This document shows, one piece after another, positions 8,358 to 11,978 of a stretch of 11,978 nt of DNA. Location of the stretch: assembly GCA_964577255.1 (NCBI GenBank), contig CAZNYM010000049.1, positions 1 through 11,978 of the forward strand, given 5' to 3'. Under the pieces are notes generated by a model. The model saw nothing but the letters and a program-made list of their open reading frames with translations. It was not told the origin of the DNA and did no database searches. The translations under genes and the position numbers were made by a program. Numbering within the stretch: position 1 is the first letter of the stretch; each line of letters opens with the position of its first letter. This DNA comes from Micavibrio_C sp964577255 (GTDB taxonomy: Bacteria > Pseudomonadota > Alphaproteobacteria > Micavibrionales > Micavibrionaceae).

Positions 8358-8765
8358 ATGACGGATCTCGAGCAGCGTTGCGCCCAGGCAGGCCTGAAGA
8401 TGACCGGCCAGCGCAAGACCATCCTCAGGATACTCAGCGAGTCCATCGACCATCCCTCGGTGGAAAGCGTCTATGAGCGCGCGCGGGCGCTCGACCCCAG
8501 CATCAGCATGGCCACGGTTTACCGCACCCTCAACCTGCTGGGCGAGCTCGATCTGGTCGTGCGCCACGACTTCAAGGAGAATTTCTCCCGCTACGAAGTC
8601 AACATGGATCACCACCATCACCTGATCGACATCGAGACCGGCCAGGTGATCGAGTTCCAGAACCAGGAAATCGAGCTGATGAAGCAGGACATCGCCCGCA
8701 AGCTGGGCTACGACCTGGTCGAATGCCGGCTCGAGCTTTACGCCCGCAAGATCCGCAAACAGTGA
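8358..8765 (+). CDS. fur: Fur family metal-responsive transcriptional regulator, alphaproteobacterial Fur/Mur type
   Basis: A 135-residue ferric uptake regulator family repressor, which binds DNA as a dimer when loaded with Fe2+ or Mn2+. The N-terminal winged helix (1-80) has KMTGQRKTILRIL and the recognition helix region SISMATVYRTLNLL (48-61). The hinge HDFKENFSRYE (70-80) leads to the dimerisation and metal region with H85-H88, D91 and E99 (HHHHLIDIETGQVIEF). The HLICLDCG structural zinc motif of enterobacterial Fur is replaced by Asp91 and Thr94, and no second CxxC exists. This is the pattern of alphaproteobacterial Fur/Mur. In those bacteria this protein often senses manganese or acts as a secondary iron regulator; which applies here is unknown. 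GGAG at 8345-8348 lies 9 bases before the ATG. Its stop overlaps the next start. Irr is a less likely alternative. Confidence 0.93.
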   Translation: MTDLEQRCAQAGLKMTGQRKTILRILSESIDHPSVESVYERARALDPSISMATVYRTLNLLGELDLVVRHDFKENFSRYEVNMDHHHHLIDIETGQVIEFQNQEIELMKQDIARKLGYDLVECRLELYARKIRKQ

Positions 8766-9088
8766 CCGGCAGCGACGAACGCATCCCCACGGGCGTCTGG
8801 GTCGACGCCCATCTGCGTCGCCTCAGCCAGGAGGGGACGGGGTATTACATCATCCAGAAGGGCGCCTGGGCGTCCGGCACCGTTCTGCTCAAGATCAATA
8901 CGCTGGGGCCGGAAGGTTGCCTGCTTTACCAGCAGCAGCGCGACCTTGACGGCAGGCTGGGCTGGATGCTGCTCGAGCGGCTGCCGGAAGCCGAGGCCGA
9001 TGCCCGGATCCGCCGCGCCGCCGGCCACGACCCCGATTTGTGGGCCATAGAAATCGAAGACCGGGCAGGGCATAATCCCTTCGAATAG
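8762..9088 (+). CDS. DUF1491 family protein
   Basis: A small 108-residue cytoplasmic protein matching the DUF1491 pattern, a family of unknown function that I associate with alphaproteobacteria. Visible features are the N-terminal IPTGVWVDAHLRRLSQEG, the middle TVLLKINTLGPEGCLLYQQ with a following W, and the near-invariant end DPDLWAIEIEDRAGHNPF. The frame is open further upstream inside fur, but the start is placed at the GTG at 8762. That GTG overlaps the fur stop by four bases (GTGA), and family similarity begins just after it. The overlap suggests translational coupling with fur. No catalytic motif can be named and the function is unknown. Confidence 0.88.
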   Translation: MTGSDERIPTGVWVDAHLRRLSQEGTGYYIIQKGAWASGTVLLKINTLGPEGCLLYQQQRDLDGRLGWMLLERLPEAEADARIRRAAGHDPDLWAIEIEDRAGHNPFE

Positions 9089-9111
9089 CAGGAAATAACC
9101 GGCAAATATCA

Positions 9112-9140
9112 TTGACATAACTTCATAGATTTTCTATCCT
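9112..9140 (+). promoter_or_regulatory. Strong sigma-70-type promoter
   Basis: A perfect -35 TTGACA (9112-9117) and a -10 TATCCT (9135-9140) are separated by exactly 17 bases, in the 76-base AT-richer gap before the gene at 9165. Transcription would start near 9147, giving a leader of about 18 bases that just holds the AGGAG ribosome binding site. This is the best promoter in the window. Confidence 0.75.
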
Positions 9141-9164
9141 GTTCCAGCGTAGGAGAACAAGGCC

Positions 9165-9827
9165 ATGGCCCTCAACCTCAAAGCCCCGTCGCGCAAGACG
9201 CCCGCCCACGATCCGGAGGCGCCCGCATTCGCCGAACTGTGCAATGCTTTCATCGCCAACGCGCACGCCTATCTCGACGATATCGCCGGGCAGGAAGCGC
9301 AGATCAACGCCGACGCGCTTGAAGAAGCGCAGGCCAAAATCGACGCCGAAGCGGTGGAAGGGGCCAAGCCGAAGAAGGCCGCCGTGAAGATGCTGAAATC
9401 GGATTTCCGTTCCCGGCCTGGCTATTTCCTGCCGCTGTTGTTTTCCTCGGTCGAGTCCGAATTTCTCGATTCCGCCTCTCAGCTGCCGCTCGAGACCATC
9501 GACCGCTTCCGCGAAAAAATTCCGGCTATCGAAAAAGCCGAGCCCTTTTTCACCAGCCTCAGCGAAAAAGCCGCGTATCGAAAAATCCGTACGCCCGGCC
9601 GCACCGCCGACCTGATTGCGAAAATGCTTTTGAAAATCGCCAGCGTGGACGATCTGGCCGGCCTGGTTCCCGACGAAATGATCAGCAAGACCCATTACGA
9701 ACTGGCGAAGAAGCAAGGACGACTGCGGCTGGCAAGCCTTATCAAGGCGGCCTCGGCGGCGCGTAAAAAGAATAAACAACAAGTAGGCGGGAAAAATGGA
9801 CAGGAAGCGGGCGCTGGTTCTGGTTGA
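9165..9827 (+). CDS. Hypothetical helical protein, 220 aa
   Basis: I do not recognise this family. The protein is charged and mostly alpha-helical, with no signal peptide or membrane segment. The N-terminal third (about 20-75) is Ala/Glu-rich (FAELCNAFIANAHAYLDDIAGQ, then EEAQAKIDAEAVEG). The middle (about 80-150) is more globular (RPGYFLPLLFSSVESEFLDSASQLPLE). The C-terminal tail from about 197 is Lys-rich then Gly-rich (ARKKNKQQVGGKNGQEAGAGSG) and likely disordered; it could touch nucleic acid or phospholipid. There is a single Cys, near residue 26. The start is well supported by AGGAG at 9151-9155, 9 bases upstream, and by the consensus promoter before it. The last 32 bases overlap the start of the cysteine hydrolase gene in another frame, suggesting translational coupling. 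The function is unknown. Confidence 0.85.
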   Translation: MALNLKAPSRKTPAHDPEAPAFAELCNAFIANAHAYLDDIAGQEAQINADALEEAQAKIDAEAVEGAKPKKAAVKMLKSDFRSRPGYFLPLLFSSVESEFLDSASQLPLETIDRFREKIPAIEKAEPFFTSLSEKAAYRKIRTPGRTADLIAKMLLKIASVDDLAGLVPDEMISKTHYELAKKQGRLRLASLIKAASAARKKNKQQVGGKNGQEAGAGSG

Positions 9828-10311
9828 CGTCCAGGGCCCCTGGGCGCGCAGCAACCCTGTAACGACGAAACGAATTATCGATGCCGCCAACGCATTGCGC
9901 GGCCAGCTTACGATCGTCTGGCTGGTCATGAATTACGAGACGCAGAAAAATAACGCACCCCTGCTGGGCGGCGATGCGACACCACTGTTGCCGGAAGACG
10001 ATCATTACAGGGTTGCCTTCCAGCCAGATCCGCGCGACTGGGTCGTTTCCAAAACGCGGCGCGACGGATTCAGCAACAACGAGCTGCCGGATTTTCTCGA
10101 TCATCACGATATCTCCCGCATCCATATGGGCGGCTTTCGTACTGCGCAGTGCGTTTTCGATACCGCCGTTAGCGCGGCGATGGGGCGGCGCGTTTCCCTG
10201 CTTTCCGACCTGACTTCAAACGGCGGCGACCGGGCCCCTTCGGAAAACGACCTGCACAACTTCACGCGCCGGGGCATCACCCTGGCCGACTGTTCCATCC
10301 TTGGCCTTTAG
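9796..10311 (+). CDS. Isochorismatase-like superfamily cysteine hydrolase
   Basis: A 171-residue member of the cysteine hydrolase superfamily that includes isochorismatase, nicotinamidase and N-carbamoylsarcosine amidase. The expected catalytic triad is present: D11 in LVLVDVQ, K86 in VVSKTRRDGFSNNELPDFL, and nucleophile C119 in MGGFRTAQCVFDTA. The segment SLLSDLTSNGG matches the strand after the nucleophile helix. The metal-site pattern of nicotinamidases (DxHxxxH) is not seen, so nicotinamidase is unlikely. The substrate cannot be told from sequence, and true isochorismatase activity should not be assumed. The protein is slightly short for the superfamily (about 180-210). Its ATG lies inside the end of the preceding gene, with a poor ribosome binding site (GGCGGG at 9785-9790), so it probably relies on translational coupling. 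Confidence 0.85.
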   Translation: MDRKRALVLVDVQGPWARSNPVTTKRIIDAANALRGQLTIVWLVMNYETQKNNAPLLGGDATPLLPEDDHYRVAFQPDPRDWVVSKTRRDGFSNNELPDFLDHHDISRIHMGGFRTAQCVFDTAVSAAMGRRVSLLSDLTSNGGDRAPSENDLHNFTRRGITLADCSILGL

Positions 10312-10329
10312 GCGTCCCGGTGCTATAAC
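10301..10329 (+). promoter_or_regulatory. Possible prfC promoter giving a nearly leaderless mRNA
   Basis: TTGGCC (10301-10306, four of six -35 matches) and TATAAC (10324-10329, five of six -10 matches, with TG just upstream at 10321-10322) are 17 bases apart. Transcription would begin around 10336, only a few bases before the ATG at 10338. There is no Shine-Dalgarno sequence, consistent with leaderless initiation. Confidence 0.45.
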
Positions 10330-10337
10330 CCCGCCCC

Positions 10338-11915
10338 ATGAGCATGCTTGAGGAACAAATCGCGCGTCGGCGCACTTTTGCCATCATCGCCCACCCCGAT
10401 GCCGGAAAAACCACGCTGACCGAAAAGCTGCTGCTGTTCGGCGGCGCGATCCAGCTTGCCGACATGGTCAAGGCCAAGGGCGACCGCCGCCGCGCGCGCT
10501 CAGACTGGATGAAGGTCGAGCAGGAGCGGGGGATCTCCGTCGCTTCCTCGGTCATGACATTCGATCACGAAGGCCTGACCTACAACCTGCTCGATACGCC
10601 CGGCCACGAGGATTTTAGCGAGGACACCTACCGCACACTTACCGCCGTAGACAGCGCCGTGATGGTTCTCGACGCCGCCAAGGGCATCGAGCCGCAGACG
10701 CTGAAGCTGTTCGAGGTCTGCCGTCTGCGCGATATCCCCATCGTCACCTTCATCAACAAGATGGACCGCGACGGCCAGGACCCGTTCGACCTGATGGACG
10801 AGATCGAACAGCGCCTGGCGATGGACGTCACGCCCGCCACCTGGCCCATCGGCGGCGGGCGCGATTTTCGCGGCTGCTACGACCTGATCCGCGACCGTCT
10901 GTTCCTGTTCGACCGCAGCAAGGGCGAGGAACTGCAGGCCGGTATCGAATGCCGGGGCCTGGACGACCCGCAGCTCGATACGCTGCTGCCCGCCGAGCAG
11001 GTTGCCAAATTGCGCGAGGATGTTGAGATGATCCGCGGTCTGTGCAAGCCTTTCGATCCGGTTTCCTACCGCGAAGGCCACATGACGCCTGTGTTCTTTG
11101 GCAGCGCCGTCAATAATTTCGGCGTGCGCGAGCTGCTGCAGGGCATCGGCCGCTACGCGCCGCCGCCGCGCGCGCAGAAAGCGAAAGAACGCGCGATTGA
11201 GCCTGGCGAAACGAAGGTCAGCGCTTTCGTCTTCAAAATTCAGGCCAACATGGATCCCAAGCACCGCGACCGCATCGCTTTCGTGCGGTTGTGTGCCGGA
11301 AAATTTACCAAGGGCATGAAGCTTTATCATTCCCGCCTCGACAAGCAGCTTGTCATCCACAACCCGCTGATGTTCCTGGCGCAGGACCGCGAAACGGTCG
11401 AGGAGGCATGGCCCGGCGACATCATCGGCATCCCCAACCATGGCAATCTGCGCATCGGCGATACCTTGAGCGAAGGCGAGCCTTTGCACATCACCGGTAT
11501 TCCCAGTTTCGCGCCCGAGCTGATGCAGCGCGCGCGCGCCGACGATCCCCTCAAGGCCAAGCATCTCGGCAACGCGCTCGAGCAGCTGGCGGAGGAGGGC
11601 GTGGCGCGTATCTTCAAGCCCACGACCGACCCCAACTGGATCGTGGGCGTGGTGGGTGCGCTGCAGTTCGAGATCCTGACCGACCGCATCCGCACGGAAT
11701 ACGGCATCCCGGTGAAATTCGAGCAGGCGGCGCTGCATACCGCGCGCTGGATCTCCTGCGACGATCCCGCCAAGCTCAAAACCTTCATGGATCAGAACGC
11801 TTCCGCCATCGCGAATGACCATGACGGCGACCCGGTGTTCCTGGCGCGCAACGCCTGGCACCTCGGCGACGCCCAGGAAAAGAACCCGGCGATCAGTTTC
11901 CGTGCAGTGAAATAG
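10338..11915 (+). CDS. prfC: Peptide chain release factor 3
   Basis: A 525-residue translational GTPase that removes RF1/RF2 from the ribosome after peptide release. The length matches the family. The GTPase domain shows G1 around 18-26 (AHPDAGKTT), the switch region with RGISVASSVM, G3 at D86-H90 (DTPGHEDFSEDTYRTLTAVD, diagnostic of RF3), and G4 at N140-D143 (NKMD). Later conserved blocks are TPVFFGSAVNNFGV, KIQANMDPKHRDRIAF, AWPGDIIGIPNHGNLRIGDT, TGIPSFAPEL and GVVGALQFE. The Arg-Gly-Ile-Ser and SEDTYRTL motifs separate it from EF-G, LepA and TypA. The gene follows the cysteine hydrolase by 26 bases. There is no Shine-Dalgarno sequence before the ATG at 10338; ATG 10344 is also in frame but equally unsupported. 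Identity is firm. Confidence 0.97.
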   Translation: MSMLEEQIARRRTFAIIAHPDAGKTTLTEKLLLFGGAIQLADMVKAKGDRRRARSDWMKVEQERGISVASSVMTFDHEGLTYNLLDTPGHEDFSEDTYRTLTAVDSAVMVLDAAKGIEPQTLKLFEVCRLRDIPIVTFINKMDRDGQDPFDLMDEIEQRLAMDVTPATWPIGGGRDFRGCYDLIRDRLFLFDRSKGEELQAGIECRGLDDPQLDTLLPAEQVAKLREDVEMIRGLCKPFDPVSYREGHMTPVFFGSAVNNFGVRELLQGIGRYAPPPRAQKAKERAIEPGETKVSAFVFKIQANMDPKHRDRIAFVRLCAGKFTKGMKLYHSRLDKQLVIHNPLMFLAQDRETVEEAWPGDIIGIPNHGNLRIGDTLSEGEPLHITGIPSFAPELMQRARADDPLKAKHLGNALEQLAEEGVARIFKPTTDPNWIVGVVGALQFEILTDRIRTEYGIPVKFEQAALHTARWISCDDPAKLKTFMDQNASAIANDHDGDPVFLARNAWHLGDAQEKNPAISFRAVK

Positions 11916-11978
11916 TCAGTCCAGCTTGTAACGCGACAACCCGAACCATATGCGCCCGACGATATTGGCGTAATCGTC
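11916..11978 (-). CDS. C-terminal end of a minus-strand gene (rest outside window)
   Basis: On the minus strand the last 63 bases read as 20 codons followed by TGA (11916-11918), ending WFGLSRYKLD. The stop directly abuts the prfC stop at 11915, the arrangement expected for a convergent gene. No family can be named from so little, and the open frame could be chance. Confidence 0.45.
   Translation of the reverse strand, partial: DDYANIVGRIWFGLSRYKLD

Noticed and set aside
10500..11861. 453-codon open frame on the minus strand opposite prfC
   Set aside because: It lies wholly inside prfC, whose motifs are unmistakable. Its translation is His/Gln/Val-rich without family motifs, as expected for an antisense frame in GC-rich DNA.

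Overview
This is a gene-dense, GC-rich (about 60% by eye) chromosomal window. It most probably comes from an alphaproteobacterium. Three things point there: the atpD-atpC gene pair; a Fur protein of the alphaproteobacterial Fur/Mur type, with a His-rich metal site and no CxxC structural zinc motif; and a histidine kinase whose phosphoacceptor domain is of the PleC/DivJ/PdhS type. A DUF1491 protein, which I associate with alphaproteobacteria, directly follows fur. No tRNA, rRNA, CRISPR array, insertion sequence or phage gene was seen, and the species cannot be named from the sequence alone.

Layout. (1) 1-1143: the 3' end of the F1Fo ATP synthase operon (atpD, then atpC). (2) 1200-2832: a small unrecognised protein on the + strand overlaps tail-to-tail with a minus-strand protein. 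The latter is built like the chorismate-binding subunit of anthranilate/aminodeoxychorismate synthase (TrpE/PabB) but lacks most catalytic residues. (3) 2833-4179: a short divergent intergenic region, then a class I aspartate-type aminotransferase. (4) 4186-4899: a minus-strand secreted protein of unknown function, somewhat lower in GC. (5) 5064-6656: a protein with a CZB-like N-terminal half and a degenerate GGDEF domain that keeps its c-di-GMP inhibitory-site motif, followed 18 bases later by upp (uracil phosphoribosyltransferase). (6) 6715-9088: a soluble two-PAS histidine kinase, fur, and the DUF1491 protein, all in one direction, the last two overlapping by 4 bases. (7) 9165-10311: an unrecognised helical protein behind a near-consensus sigma-70 promoter, overlapping a cysteine hydrolase of the isochorismatase-like superfamily. 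(8) 10338-11915: prfC (release factor 3), which may be leaderless. The last 63 bases look like the C-terminus of a minus-strand gene abutting the prfC stop.

Most of this is housekeeping: energy metabolism, amino acid transamination, uracil salvage, metal regulation and translation termination. The parts worth a second look are two proteins that keep an enzyme fold but appear to have lost the chemistry (the TrpE/PabB-like protein and the GGDEF protein), the orphan kinase beside fur, and two proteins I cannot assign to a family (4186-4899 and 9165-9827). I do not see a clear multi-gene novel system. The strongest single candidate for undescribed biology is the GGDEF protein, as a probable c-di-GMP receptor.
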